64,000 bases of DNA, taken from assembly GCA_963383645.1 (NCBI GenBank), contig OY726557.1, positions 157,297,099-157,361,098 of the forward strand, written 5' to 3'. Made by a program: the position numbers and the translations under genes. Under the pieces are notes generated by a model. That model worked only from the letters and a program-made list of their open reading frames with translations. It did not search any database and was not told where the DNA came from. Shown piece by piece: positions 32,140-44,025 of the stretch. The stretch is from Muscardinus avellanarius (Eukaryota > Chordata > Mammalia > Rodentia > Gliridae). Within the stretch, counting starts at the first letter, position 1. Every line of letters starts with the position of its first letter.

Positions 32140-33850
32140 TTGAAAGATAGAATTTAAAAAGTTTACAATAACAACAATAAAATCCTTGTGAATAAATATT
32201 TTAAATAAAACATCTGAGACATGAAACTGTACAATAATTATGGAGAGAAACGAAAGAGTTAACACATCATCTTTTGATTAGAAGATTCAATACTATATGG
32301 TGAAGATATTAGTTCTCTCCAAATGGATCAACAGACTCAGTGTGATTCCAATAAAAATTTGGAGTTTTTTTTCAAAGTTAATTTATAAAAATATGATAAA
32401 CCCGAGGGGGCAAAATAACTTTGAATACAAATGGTAAGGTTAGGAACTCACACCACCTGAATCCAAGACAAACTACAGTACTATAGAAATGAAGACGATG
32501 TTGAAGACGTGCAAAGTCAGACAGATACATCAATTGGATAAAATAAAAAACATAGAAATAGACACAAACATTTGTGATTATTTGACTTTAAACAAATCTA
32601 CTAGTAATTAGATGTGGGATAGTGTTATTTTTTAACAAATAATTCTGGAACAATTGTAAAACTATGGAGGAGGGAACCAATAGTAAATAGTTAACTTCTA
32701 CCCTTCCTTTACATCACACACAAAAGTAAATTTAGGTGAATCACAACCTAAAACATAAAATCCAAACATAAAAGCTAAAAATGGTAAGATTTCCTAAAGA
32801 AAATCTAGGAGAATATCTCTGGACTTTGGGGTAGGTGAAGATTGGACAGGATCCAAAATGCTATATCCTTAAAAATAATACTGAACTTTATCAAAATGAA
32901 AACTTTTGTTCACCCAAAGACCATTTAGAGTATTAAGAAGCAAATGACAAATTGGTTAGTGCTATCTGCATCACATATATCTGATAGAGAATTTGAAACC
33001 GGAATAAAGATATCTTGCAGCCCAATTAGAAGAAGACCATTAGTCCAATAATAACAAGCAAAAGGCATAAAGATATGGACATTTCACAACGAAATCTAGT
33101 TAATGACCAACAAGCACATGAAAAGGTACTCACTATGATTAATCATGAGGGAAAGAAAAATTAAAGGCATGATTCAGATATTATTTCACACCCACTAAAG
33201 TGGCTAAAATTCAAAGACTGACAAGGCCTATTGTGAGCAAGGGTGAAGAGCAATGGGAACTCTCATGCTGTATCTGGGAATGTAAAAGAATTCAGCCACT
33301 TCAGAAAATGGCAGTTTCTTTTAAGTGCCATCTAAACTTTGACCAGTAGTTCCACTGTAGAACTATTTATTAAACAAAAACAAAAGCACGTGTTCATAAA
33401 ACTTGTATGAGAATGTTTATGCCAGCTTTATACGTAACAGACCCAAATTGGAAACAACTTAAATGTTCATCAACAGAGAGAAGGGATAAACAAATCATGG
33501 TATAGTCTTACAATGAAATACTAGCCAAACAGTAAAAAGAACAAACCATCGACACATACAGTGGTGGATAAACTTCAAAAGCATGATGCTGAATGAAAAT
33601 GGCTGGCACAAGACAGTATCATATGATTCCATTTATATGAATGAAGTTCCAGAACTGACAAAACCCATTTATGGTGAAAGAAATCACAGCATTAGTGACC
33701 TACTGGGACATGAAGACTGACTGGAAAGGTAGAGGATGGAAAATGTTCAATGTTTTGTTTACAGAGTTGATTATGCAGATTTATATATTTGTGAGAACCC
33801 AGAGAATTTTATACTTAAGGTATGTGAATTTCACTGCATAAATATTTTAC
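32140..33850 (+). mobile_element. Ancient L1 3' half
   Basis: TCTCTCCAAATGGATCAACA, GTGTGATTCCAATAAAAATT (late ORF2), CAAATTGGAAACAACTTAAA, GAATGAAAATGGCTGGCACA, then a 3'UTR. Many stops; no intact frame. Confidence 0.8.
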
Positions 33851-33860
33851 CTTCTGTTTA

Positions 33861-34090
33861 AAACCTGGTTTTTGAAATCAGACAGATCTGAGTTCAAATC
33901 CCAAATTTGTCACTAACTAGCTAAGTGTTCTTAGACAAACCTCTTACCTCTCTGAAAGTTTTTCTTGCCTGTAAAATGGAAATAGTAATATTAATTTCAT
34001 AAGGCAGAAATGTGTATGACAATGAGATTGCTTTTGAAAGAGATTAGCACAGTGTAGCCATTAAAATAAATTCTATCTGTGGTTATTTTT
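33861..34090 (+). mobile_element. MIR SINE, near full length
   Basis: AATCAGACAGATCTGAGTTC, AAATCCCAAATTTGTCACTA, CTTACCTCTCTGAAAGTTTT, TGTAAAATGGAAATAGTAAT, GAGATTAGCACAGTG. Best-preserved MIR in the window. Confidence 0.9.
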
Positions 34091-34512
34091 TAAGCACGAA
34101 AACAAACTGTTCAGCCTTTCCTTTGAGACCTTTGTAATTAGTTATGGTCCCATTATACTTTTCCATTCTTTCTCCCATTACTCTTCTTACTTCCTTTTAT
34201 TTTGTTTATAACCAAACTGTAAGACATTAGAGAGTAGAATGTGTTGCCCCTACTCTACCAGCCCCAAACACTCAGCTCTTCTAACTAGCTGTATAGTCCT
34301 AAAAAAGTAATTTAAACCGTGAATCTCAGAATTCTCATTTTAAAACTGGAATCAGTGCCCACTACAGAGTTGCTTTGGCATTGAACAAGAAAATTTATTC
34401 AATATACAAAAGTAAAATATATTTCTATATGCTGCAGTTTTGAAGATGGAATTTAAAACACAGCATATAATAACACCAAAAAATCAAATACTTGAGGATA
34501 ATTTTAAAAAAA
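34091..34512. other. Noncoding stretch
   Basis: TATATTTCTATATGCTGCAG at 34417-34436 repeats a phrase at about 32119, so the end of this stretch probably belongs to related L1 DNA. Confidence 0.4.
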
Positions 34513-34745
34513 TACATTCAGCTGGGCATGGTCAGACATACTTGTAATCCCAGTACTTTGGAGGCTAAGACAGGAGGATTGTAGGTTTATAGTCAGCCTC
34601 AGCTACTTAGTGAGGCTCTCTGCAACTTAGTGAGACTCTGTTTCAAAATAAAAAACAAAAGGGCTAGGGTTGGAGCTCAGAGATAGAATGCTTCTGGGTT
34701 CCATTCCCAGTAATCCTGCCAAAAATAAATAAATAAAATAAAAAA
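34513..34745 (+). mobile_element. B1-dID/MEN SINE
   Basis: CAGCTGGGCATGGTCAGACA, CAGTACTTTGGAGGCTAAGA, GGAGCTCAGAGATAGAATGC, AAATAAATAAAAT tail. Confidence 0.92.
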
Positions 34746-34796
34746 CACATTCAAAACTTGAAAATTGTAAAATATTGCTGCTGAGAGAAATTACTG

Positions 34797-34800
<4 letters not shown>

Positions 34801-34839
<39 letters not shown>

Positions 34840-34846
34840 GTGTGTA
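34801..34846. repeat. (TG)n microsatellite
   Basis: About 46 bp of TG with one TGCG interruption. Confidence 0.96.
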
Positions 34847-35469
34847 TCAAACCTAGCAGTATGCCTGAAATACAGTATGCACTCAATGTGTGGTGTCCTC
34901 TTTGCCTCTCTCCTCGCCCCCTATCTGGCTCTTGATCCCTCACAGTGCACACAGTGAGCCTCATATGGTGTCTCGCTGCATACTTGCTGAGTGGATAAAA
35001 CTGTTCACAATTACAAAAAGGATTTCAGGGATCCTGGAGAAGCAATTAGTGACAGAGGCAATAGGATATGATCAGAGGCAAAGAGGCCTCAGTAAACAGA
35101 TAGGAGAAACATCCTGCCACATGCAGATCAGTCGCAGCATAGATCACCTGAGCACAACTCACTAGTCACTGACTTCATATAGCTCGGATTCTGATTAAAA
35201 GCTTAGCATATTAATAGTGTACACATGTCCATATCGTGTGTTTCACACACCAAATAAAGTCCATATGTCATTTGGGCAAAGCAGAAAGAACATTTTATCT
35301 ATAAAATGATGCAAATCTTTGTTTGAAACTATAAAACTGCCTACATCAACTTTGCAATTAGCGTAACAGCAGAGCACAACAAAACATTTTATGTGTCTAA
35401 GAACAATAAGAATGTCCTAGATTGTTCTGAAGGTAGAGAGAATAAGGATAGAAGTTATGAAACATTTTT
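34847..35469. other. Unique noncoding stretch
   Basis: No recognised repeat. A 91-codon plus frame at 34890-35165 has no known motif. Confidence 0.4.
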
Positions 35470-35600
35470 TTCAGTGTCCTGGCACTGCTACCAACTAGAC
35501 ATGGTAACTTAGAAAATTTGCTCAGTCTCTATGGACCTGGGCTTCTTCAGAAGTCACACTAACTGGCCTTCTACCTTCAACATTTCCAGGATAGAACTTC
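35470..35600 (+). mobile_element. Possible MIR fragment
   Basis: CCTGGCACTGCTACCAACTA and GAAAATTTGCTCAGTCTCTA are MIR-like in order. Confidence 0.35.
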
Positions 35601-36559
35601 CACTCTACTGTTTCTGGTAGACTAGAAAACCTCCCCCATCTGGTCATTGATGACAAAAAATATTGAAAGACTGATGTAATTTATAGACCAAGTTCTTCTA
35701 TCACCACATGATTAAGAAACTGCTAAAGATTATTAGAAAAAGTTCATACATTTGTAAATTAAGAAATGTACATGTCAAACAAGAGAGAAAGAGGTAAATT
35801 TTTAAAATACTTGAAGCAATAATGAAAATATTGTTTTTTAGGACTAGTAGATTAGATAAAATGATTTGAATGGAACAATTTGTAGCATTAAATTCTCCTT
35901 GTCATAAAGTGAAAGAGTTGAAAATTAATGGACTGAGCATCAAAATTATGAATTATAAAAATAGGAATATACCCAAATAATATAGAAGAAAATAAGATAA
36001 GAGCAGAAATGAAGAAATCATCTACAAAACAATAATTTGTTCACTGACTAATAAGATTGACAATCATCAGCAATACTGATCAATAAAAAAGGTAAATGAT
36101 AATGGGGTCAAACTATAGATTTTATAGATATTTTTTAAAGCTATTAAGAACTATGTGCCCAAAATGCGAAAACTTTGACAAAAGAAAAATTCTCTAAGAA
36201 AAAACTTACCAAAATTTGCTTAAGACATAAACTTTCTGAAGCAATAACCATTAAAACCATGTAAAAAATCTTCCCACACTGATAAAGCAGTCTAGAAAGT
36301 TTTGCCAAACGTTAAAAGAAGAAATAATTAGAAACATATGCAAACTAGTCTAAGCATAGAAAAGAGGAAACGCTCCCTAAGACCGTTTATGAGACTAGTA
36401 TAACCTCAGAGTTAAACATGAGGAAGCATGATAAAGATGGTAAAAAGAAAATTATGCGTCAGTCTTATTCCTGAGATTAGTTTTAAGAAATCCAAAGTAA
36501 AATTTTGGCAAACTAAACTTAGCCATATATAACAATGTCTAAAAAGGTAATGCATTAAG

Positions 36560-37050
36560 GCTGTTTGGTTTTGTTTCAGCCTTTTTATTCGCTAAGTTTG
36601 AATAACTTTCATAATAAATTCTAAAATGTATACTACCTCACACAACAGATATTTCCATTTTACTTGTGAAAAGTCCAGAATGGGAGATTTCCTTCCATAA
36701 TGAGATTGAGAGACCCAGACACCTCTCATCTCCTTGCTCTGCCGTCCTCAGTGAGTGGCTCCAAGGTCCTGTGCTCACGCACATCAAGCTGGGGAAGGAG
36801 AAGGAGGGAGAAGAGAACACTGAGGATAAAGCCCAGGCCTGCAAGTGTGCTTATCATTCACATTGGCCTGAGCCTGGACACATGTGCCACCTGACTGCAA
36901 GGGTGGCCAGGAAATACATGTCCCCAGGGAAAAGGGAAGAGAAGGGAAATGGTTTGGGTTGAGAGATCAGCTGCAACATCTCAAGGACATAATGTAACTT
37001 CCCACACTGGCTTGTAAAAGGAGATAATAAATGCAATCATCAAAACAGAT
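36560..37050. mobile_element. Unclassified block inside the L1
   Basis: GC-richer than its L1 surroundings. It contains CATTGGCCTGAGCCTGGACA and CTGACTGCAAGGGTGGCCAG, phrases like old mammalian MER/LTR repeats (compare 46484-46979). Family unknown. Confidence 0.4.
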
Positions 37051-37548
37051 GCACAAAATAATCATGTATGATTTATCATAAGGGCATGAAAAAAAATTAT
37101 CAAACTAGGGAATAAAATCCTATCTTAACCTTATATAGAGTCACTGAAAAAAAGACTAATTGCAAACATCATATTAAAAGTTTCCCTGTAGGATCAGGAA
37201 AATCAAGATCAAGATAAGGATTCTTACTGTCTCAATTTATACTTCATGCTGGATTTGAAGCTATGGTCAACACAGAAATAATATAAAATAAATAATATGT
37301 GCAAAATTGGAATGTTAAAAAGCTATCTCTTTTATGTATGATATGATTTGTTAAATTTTTAAAAACGCAGGGATGCTAGAGAAAAACATAACTAATAATA
37401 GAGTTTCACAGGTTTTAAGTATAAAAACACTAATATAAAAATATATTACATTTTATATACCAGCTAGGTTGATCAAAATATATAACTTAGTGTCATTTGT
37501 AATAGCATATCTTCAGAAATAAATAAGAGTCATATGAAAATTAACATT

Positions 37549-37552
<4 letters not shown>

Positions 37553-37599
<47 letters not shown>

Positions 37600-37806
37600 G
37601 GGGGTAGAACCCAGAGGCTTTCTACCTCTGGGCTATACTCCCAACCCTAATATATATATATATATTATTATTTTGAAACAGGGTCTCACTAAGTTGCTTG
37701 AGAGCCTCACTAAGTATCTGAGGCTGGCTTTGAATCTGCGCAATCCTCTTGTCTCAGCCTCCCAAGCGCGGGGATTACAAGCGTGCACCACCATGCCTGG
37801 AAAAAA
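37553..37806 (-). mobile_element. B1-dID/MEN SINE, intermediate subtype, (TG)n tail
   Basis: A 41-bp TG tract (37553-37593), then TACTGGGGGTAGAACCCAGA and CTATACTCCCAACC; ends CACCACCATGCCTGG. TSD TAACATTATTT at 37542-37552 and 37807-37817. Confidence 0.96.
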
Positions 37807-38332
37807 TAACATTATTTAAAAAGAAAAATGAATAGATAAGGAAGACTATATCAAATAACCTTAGTGAATATATAGATTTAGTGCAATTCCAATTAAAATT
37901 CTATTTAGATTTTCATGGACCTTGAAAGATAATTGTAAAATAAAGTGTCAACAAGTTGAAAAGTCCTACAGAAGAATATGGCATGGAGAGGAATTGTCTT
38001 ACCATGTGTGGAGAGTTATTATAAAGGTATAAAATTTAAGAGAGGGTAATTTTTGCCAAACGAAATATAAACAGTTCAATGGAAAGAGCCTAGGAGTATA
38101 TCTGCATATATCGTTCTCCTAATATATGTAACAGAAGTGTCATTTAATTCAGTGGGAAAACAAGAGACTAGTTATTAAGTTCTTCAGGGATCATAAAATA
38201 ACCTTATGGGAAAAGATGAAAGTGAATTCCTACCCAACCAACTCAATCTGAATGTATTAGGGTTTCAAGGTAAAAGACAAAAATGTAAAATTTTAGGATA
38301 ATACACATGAAAATATATTTATGACTTCAGGT

Positions 38333-38371
38333 TAGGTTACTAACCTAGTAACTTGATGGTTACTAACCATC
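38333..38371. repeat. Two adjacent small palindromes
   Basis: TAGGTTACTAACCTA (38333-38347) and GATGGTTACTAACCATC (38355-38371) share the core GGTTACTAACC, each an odd-length palindrome. Confidence 0.9.
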
Positions 38372-38420
38372 AAAAAAGACTGATAAACTTAACTATAAGA
38401 AAGTTAAGAATTGTTTTATT

Positions 38421-38631
38421 TTTGTTTTGTGTGGTACTGGTGATTGAATACAGGGTCAGTCTACATCTGTGCTCCACTCCCAGCCCAATGTTTTATTCTT
38501 TATTTGAAACAGGGTCTCACTAAGTTGTAGAGAGCCTCACAAGTTGCTGAGGCTGGCTGAGAACTTGTGTTCCTCCTATCTCAGCCTCCCAAGTACTGGA
38601 ATTACAAGTGCACACCACCACGCCCGGCAAG
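38421..38631 (-). mobile_element. B1-dID/MEN SINE
   Basis: GTGGTACTGGTGATTGAATA, GTCTCACTAAGTTGTAGAGA, end CACACCACCACGCCCGGC. Confidence 0.92.
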
Positions 38632-38771
38632 AATTTTGTTCTTTAATAAATAGAATCTATTTTCTGATTGTGAACGAGCAACAAAAAGAAAACAGAAAAG
38701 AAACCCATGAACCAGACTAAATGTCTGAAATGTATCACCAGCAAAGGTTTGCTAGTCATAAAAGATATAGG

Positions 38772-38970
38772 GAGCCAGGCATGATGGTGCATGCCTATAA
38801 TCTCTGTCCTTGGGAGGCTGAGACAGAAGGATCCTAGGTTTAAAGACAGCCTCAGCAACTTAGTGAAGTGCTCAGAAACTTAGCAAAGCCCTGTTTCCAA
38901 ATTTAAAAAAAAAAACGATTGGAAGTAAATATTGGATGTAGAATACCCCTGGGTTCAATCCCCATTACAA
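38772..38970 (+). mobile_element. B1-dID/MEN SINE
   Basis: GAGCCAGGCATGATGGTGCA, CCTTGGGAGGCTGAGACAGA, GGGTTCAATCCCCATTAC. Part of the ID A-box is diverged. Confidence 0.92.
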
Positions 38971-39034
38971 AAAGAGGGAGGAAGAGGAGGAAAAGGAGGA
39001 GGAGGAAGAGAAAGGGAATAAGGAGGAGGAGAAA
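38971..39034. repeat. GGA-rich purine tract
   Basis: GAGGAGGAAGAGG units, at the tail of the SINE above. Confidence 0.9.
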
Positions 39035-39765
39035 TGAGTAGGTATATAAAATGTACTCATCCTCATATAAAATATACTCATCCTCATTAGTATGTGAGGT
39101 ACCATTTGGAAAACAATAAGAAGCCTGAGAGTCACAATTAATTGGCAAGACTGAAGAACAGTAGCAACACTAAACACTCTCAGTACGTTTAAATTGGCAG
39201 AATCATTCTGAAACACCATCTGACTTGACCTAGGAAGGTTGAATATGTCATATACTGAAGACTTGCAATTTCATTACTTGGAATAAAACCTAGGGGGAAA
39301 AAAACCCTGTTATATGCATAAAAAATCATAGACAAAAATGTCCAAACCAGCATTGTTTTAGTGATAAAAATTGAAAATCCAAATTTTCACCAACAGGATA
39401 ATAACAATGGAAAAAAATCGGTGCATATGTGGGATTGGAAATCGCTTAGTGGGTCACATGCACCCATATGGATAGATCTCATGAATATAAAACGAACCTA
39501 ACAAGCAGGTTATAGAGTAACACACTCAGCATCTGTACACTGATAACAAGTAAAGTGATATTATCATTTGTAGGTTTGTTTTTAAGCCCTGGAGAGAAAA
39601 CCACAGTATCAGCCTTAGTGCTGTATGCTGGGGAGGGAGAGGGGTAGCAGTGGGGAAGGCTTATTGGATCTCATCTCTTTCCCACTCTGGGATAGTGAAT
39701 GTGCAAATGCTCATTTTTGTCATTTTGCTAATATTTGACTTTGATGCTATAAATATTTTTGTATA

Positions 39766-40484
39766 TGTAAATATTTAGATACTTTTAAATTTTTCTGATT
39801 TTCTATGCTTATTAAATGCTAAAGATTTAAGAGAAGTCACTTGGCAACTACCCACAGTGCAACAATAAAAAGAGAATATTCCTTTCAACATATCTCCCTG
39901 GTAATAAAATTTTTTTTCCTTCTGCTCTTGATTTTGACCATGAATAAAATAAGTGTCCTTTAGGGAAGACAAAAGATCATTCTAGATATATCACCCTCTC
40001 TGTTTCATGACAAACTCACTCTTTGTGTAAATGACAAACAACCATATTATTGGGCATTTCTCAAAACTAAAAGGAGATAGATTGCAAAGAGAAAAATTAG
40101 GTCCTAGCCCTGAAAAGACAAGACCAGACATAACATGTCACTTATTTGGGGGGAGCTTTTGCAGCATTAAGATGCCGATGATTATATGCATTTTACTGAT
40201 GAGACTTATGAATAACTGAGAAGAACATTTAGTTGTACAGAATTAATAGCGTTTCATCAGAAATTCAAGGTGGGAAGTCAATTTTATGATTCCTAGTCTT
40301 GCATTCTTTTTTAAAAAATTTGTACATGAAGGATAAATTCACCAGTGGTAGAAAAAAATTATGCAGCTGAGAGGCCAATAAGATATTTTTGGATGAGGGA
40401 TATTTTCCAAGCCCACCCATATCTAATCATTCCTATTTTTTTCTCTCTCCCTTCCTCCCTCGTCTTTATCCCTCTGTTCTTTCG

Positions 40485-40487
<3 letters not shown>
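39766..40487. other. Unique noncoding stretch
   Basis: No feature recognised. Confidence 0.4.
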
Positions 40488-40518
<31 letters not shown>

Positions 40519-40553
40519 TGCATACGCACATGCACACACACACACACACACAC
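40488..40553. repeat. Interrupted (CA)n microsatellite
   Basis: Two CA tracts separated by GCATGCATACGCACATG. Confidence 0.96.
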
Positions 40554-40689
40554 AACATTACTCTGTTCACACATAACTGTATCATTAAAAATGAAATTTA
40601 AACTGGATAGAGGTGGTTATTTTAATTTCCAGGACTAAACAATTTATGTATCCTGGCCTCTGAGAATTTGCATGATCAGGCACTGCCTG

Positions 40690-40878
40690 ATCCAGCTGGG
40701 TGATGTGGTGCAAGCCTGCAATCTGAGAATTTGGGAGGCTGAGACAGGAAGGTCAAAAGTTTGAAGTCACTTTCCATAACTTAGTGAGACCCTGTCTCAA
40801 AATAAAAAATAAAATAAAATAGGATTGGGAATACAGCTCAGAGATAGAATGCCCCTGAGTTCAATCACTAGTACCTAG
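40690..40878 (+). mobile_element. B1-dID/MEN SINE
   Basis: CCAGCTGGGTGATGTGGTGC, TTGGGAGGCTGAGACAGGAA, ACAGCTCAGAGATAGAATGC, then a purine tail. Confidence 0.92.
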
Positions 40879-40961
40879 TAAAGAGAGAGAGGGAGAGGGA
40901 GAGGGAGAGGGAGAGGGAGAGGGAGAGGGAGAGGGAGAGGGAGAGGGAGAGAGAGAGAGAA
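40879..40961. repeat. (GAGGGA)n minisatellite-like tract
   Basis: About twelve GAGGGA units then GA units. All-purine strand, at a SINE tail; could adopt triplex or quadruplex-like structure. Confidence 0.95.
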
Positions 40962-41274
40962 CGAATGCCAGATTCACTTTATCTCTCCAGCCCTTTCCAA
41001 AATAGTCTCATTATCTCTTCTTCTAGTCTTCTTTACAAGCCAAGGATAATACTTTTTCTTCTCCTTCCTTGAAAAATTGCTTTTCCAAGAAAGGAAAAAT
41101 GACAGGAGCTCATTTTAATCCCCTAGAAAACAAAAGGATCTACTAATACTACAAGTTGATTAAAACGATACTGGGCATTGTGTGTCCAAGTGAAGACATT
41201 TCGAAGCCATGGGGGAAAACAACTGAAGAAGTTAAAATGTTAGGCAAGAGACTTTGAAGGGGGAGTAATAAAAA

Positions 41275-41405
41275 TGTTCTATATCTTGATTGTGGTGGTA
41301 GCTTCACAGGTATATCCATTTTCAAATGCACCCTTAAATGTGCACTTAAAATGGATCCACTTGATTGCATATAAATTAGACCTAAGTAAAGCTGACAAAA
41401 AAGAG
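41275..41405 (+). mobile_element. Ancient L1 3'UTR fragment
   Basis: TTCTATATCTTGATTGTGGT, GTGCACTTAAAATGGATCCA, CCTAAGTAAAGCTGACAAAA follow the old L1M 3' terminus. Confidence 0.75.
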
Positions 41406-41824
41406 TATACCTGCAATGGTTAGAGCCACGCACCTCTGCCTCTTCTCCCAACACGCAACTTTCTAAGAGGAGGCAGAACTGGTCTATGAACCTTCTACCT
41501 CTGATACTTTATCTCACCACCCTCCTTGGTCTACAGATAAAGAGAGGGATGGTCAGATTGGAGTGGAAATCTATAGCCCTATGTACAATTAGTGGTATGT
41601 GATAGGGAAGCATAGAGAGGTGTCCTCCCCACAAAGTCAAGGGAAGTACTGACATCCTAATAGAATGCCTTCCGGATTCTGGCTGAAATGAAGACTTTGC
41701 ATGTCCTCCTGAGAACATGATGAGAAACTCTTTGGAAGGATCTGTTATGTAACCCTGAAGCTCTAAGATGTAAATAAACATGGACTGGTGCCACTTCTTT
41801 GTAAAAATTTTTTTCTTCTTCTTC
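41406..41824. other. Unique noncoding stretch
   Basis: No feature recognised. Minus frames here lack protein motifs. Confidence 0.4.
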
Positions 41825-42009
41825 TTTTTTTTTTTTTGTGGTACTGGGGTTCCTGGAAGCCCTTCTACCTCCGGGCTACACTCCCAGACCTATTTTATAT
41901 TTTTGAAACAGGGTCTCTTACGCCAGCGCAGCTGGCTTCGAACCTGCGTGATCCTCCTGTCTCTGCCTCCCAAGCGCGGGGATTACAAGCGTGTGCCACC
42001 ACGCCCGGC
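41825..42009 (-). mobile_element. Young-type B1-dID/MEN SINE
   Basis: GGGGTTCCTGGAAGCCCTTC to CCACCACGCCCGGCC. Differs from the 17931 copy at only about five positions over some 165 bp by eye, and shares its CTCTTACGCCAGCGC variant. Confidence 0.97.
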
Positions 42010-42018
42010 CTGAAATTT

Positions 42019-42237
42019 CTTTTTTTTTTTTTATTGGTGCATTGTAGTCATATATCTTAATGAGGTACAAGATGGTGGAGACATACAATCACCCAATCAG
42101 CCCTTACCCAATTCCTGCCTCATTCTCTACCCCTCCCTCCTTCTCATGTTTGGCTTAGTGATTGACATCGATATGTTTGTTAAAGTACATTATGTGCATT
42201 AGAGATTTTTCCCTCCTCCCCTCCCATCTCCTCAGTT
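42019..42237 (-). mobile_element. L1 3' end, short copy
   Basis: T-run, TATTGGTGCATTGTAGTCAT, ATCACCCAATCAGCCCTTAC, ending at a pyrimidine block CCCTCCTCCCCTCCCATC. Same element as at 46989 and 49512. Confidence 0.8.
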
Positions 42238-43086
42238 CTTTCTAAAGATTTCTGAAGGAGGAAGTTTTGCTGAAGAGCCTTCACCAGCAGAGTAATGAGG
42301 GTGTAAGGTTTACTGTACTAGGGAAGAAGATGGAGGAGACCAACAATGGATCAAGTTCCCATGGGTTTTGAAAAATGATAAAGATGACCTTGATGGTTCT
42401 CAGTAGTAGTCCATGTCTTAGAGGAAAATCAAGAATCATGAACTAGCCATATGAGACAAAGCCTTACATGGGGAAAGTGTTAGAAATGAGGACATACTGG
42501 GAAGGCAGATAAGAAGCATGGACTCACTTCCTGAAGGGTCCTCAGTGATAAAGAGACTCCAGGGGAAGTATTTATACCACGCCATCCCACTCTCAGAAAA
42601 ATATATTCCTACCCTATAACAGAGCCATCAGGAGCAGACAGAGTCAGACCAAATCAATCACCATATGGTCTGGGACACTTAACCATTATACTATGACTAG
42701 TTACACAAAAACATTATACTACCATTACCCACTGGAGGGAGAAAAGAAAGTAAGCTTCCAAATGAAGTTTGAAAGTAGACAGAGCTTTTAATAGCATAGA
42801 GTGACCAAATAAATATCTCCAGCCCCAAATATTAAGAAATCAGAAGAGATGGATAATATAGCCCTGTTGGAAACAGCGATACAAAACTAATAAGCTCATT
42901 ACATGCTTATAGCCAATTAGGATGAGATGTATAAAGAAAAAAAAAATGTTTGGCTAAGTCCTTGATCATGCAAGCACCTGGCATAGGGATGATAACTATT
43001 ACTTATCTATAATAGTATAGGTATAGGTATATCTAATAGGTATAGAAGAGTCACTAAAATGATTTTGTTATATGCATGTATGCATT
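42238..43086. other. Unclassified noncoding stretch
   Basis: 42250-42690 has an LTR-like texture (polar, moderately GC) but I recognise no family. The rest is AT-rich. Confidence 0.35.
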
Positions 43087-43278
43087 TTGATTGGACTCAG
43101 GGGCATTCTGCCTCTGAGCTAAACTCCCAAGCCCTTGTTTTTATTTTTTGTTTTGAAACAGAATATCTCTAGGTTGCTCAGTCTCAGTATGTTGCCGATG
43201 CTATCCTTGGACCTATAATCCTCTTGCCATAGCCTCCCAAATACTGGGATTTTAGGAATGTGCCAACATGCCTTGCTG
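43087..43278 (-). mobile_element. B1-dID/MEN SINE, older copy
   Basis: GGACTCAGGGGCATTCTGCC, TTTTGTTTTGAAACAGAATA, CAAATACTGGGATTTTAGG. No clear T-run remains. Confidence 0.88.
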
Positions 43279-43689
43279 ATGATCTTATTTCTTTTTTAAA
43301 TAATTTCTGACTTTTTAATATTTTTCATGAATTCAAAACTCATTTGTTCTTTCATTCATTTATCAGTGATTTTTTTGAGCATCCAGTATGCTCTCAGGCA
43401 TTAAGAGGATGTAGGCTTTGATTATAGAGTGTGCCTGGCCCATGGGACCCATGCTGATGGCTGTCAACAGTGTCATCTGCACCTTTGCCGCTCTTATCAG
43501 ACTCTCTTCCTCCCTCTTCCTATCCCATCCATGCGATGCCATTTAACCCACATTCATTTGCCCAATGAAAGTCTCCTTTTTGTCAGTTAGATAATTCCTC
43601 CCATCAAAACAATGCTTTAGAAACATGAATTCCCCCCCCCCATATGTTGGAAAGGGTTTTCAAGTGGTATTGGGTCCCAGATAGGGATT
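43279..43689. other. Unique noncoding stretch
   Basis: A C-run at 43633-43642; otherwise nothing recognised. Confidence 0.4.
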
Positions 43690-43855
43690 TGGGGTTCTAC
43701 TTCTTTCCAGCTGGGTGGCTTGATTGTGGGCAGATACCGCCCTTCCGAACCCCAGTGTTCCTGAGGAGAACATCTCTACCCTACAAGGAGGCTGTGAGCA
43801 GCACATGGGATTACATACATAAGCACTCTGTAAATGATACTAATTATCCTAACAC
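43690..43855 (+). mobile_element. MIR SINE
   Basis: GGGGTTCTACTTCTTTCCAG, GGGTGGCTTGATTGTGGGCA, CTACAAGGAGGCTGTGAGCA, TAAGCACTCTGTAAATG follow MIR. Confidence 0.65.
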
Positions 43856-43856
43856 A

Positions 43857-44025
43857 GGTGAATCTGAGCAAATCACTTAACCTTGCTGAACCTTAGTGCC
43901 CTTGCCTTTAAAGTAGGTATTAATAACAGACTTGTCTACTTTGTAAGGTTGGTGTCAGACCCATTCAGATAACAGATGTGAAAGACATTTTCTATATTAT
44001 AAAGAGCTATTCAGTGGCAAGCTAT
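43857..44025 (+). mobile_element. Second MIR SINE in tandem
   Basis: GAGCAAATCACTTAACCTTG, TGCCTTTAAAGTAGGTATTA, TTTGTAAGGTTGGTGTCAG repeat the MIR core directly after the first. Confidence 0.7.

Larger units (their letters stand above)
35640..39765 (+). mobile_element. Ancient L1, split by several insertions
   Basis: ORF2-like order: TTCACTGACTAATAAGATTG, GAAGAAATAATTAGAAACAT, AAGCATGATAAAGATGGTAA (about 36425), TATTAAAAGTTTCCCTGTAG (about 37172), GTGCAATTCCAATTAAAATT (about 37881). The 3' portion at about 39330-39560 has GTCCAAACCAGCATTGTTTT. No frame is intact. Confidence 0.7.

Noticed and set aside
40879..40961. Regular short repeats that could suggest an array such as CRISPR or a satellite
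   Set aside because: Six-base purine units without spacers, at a SINE tail in a mammalian genome.
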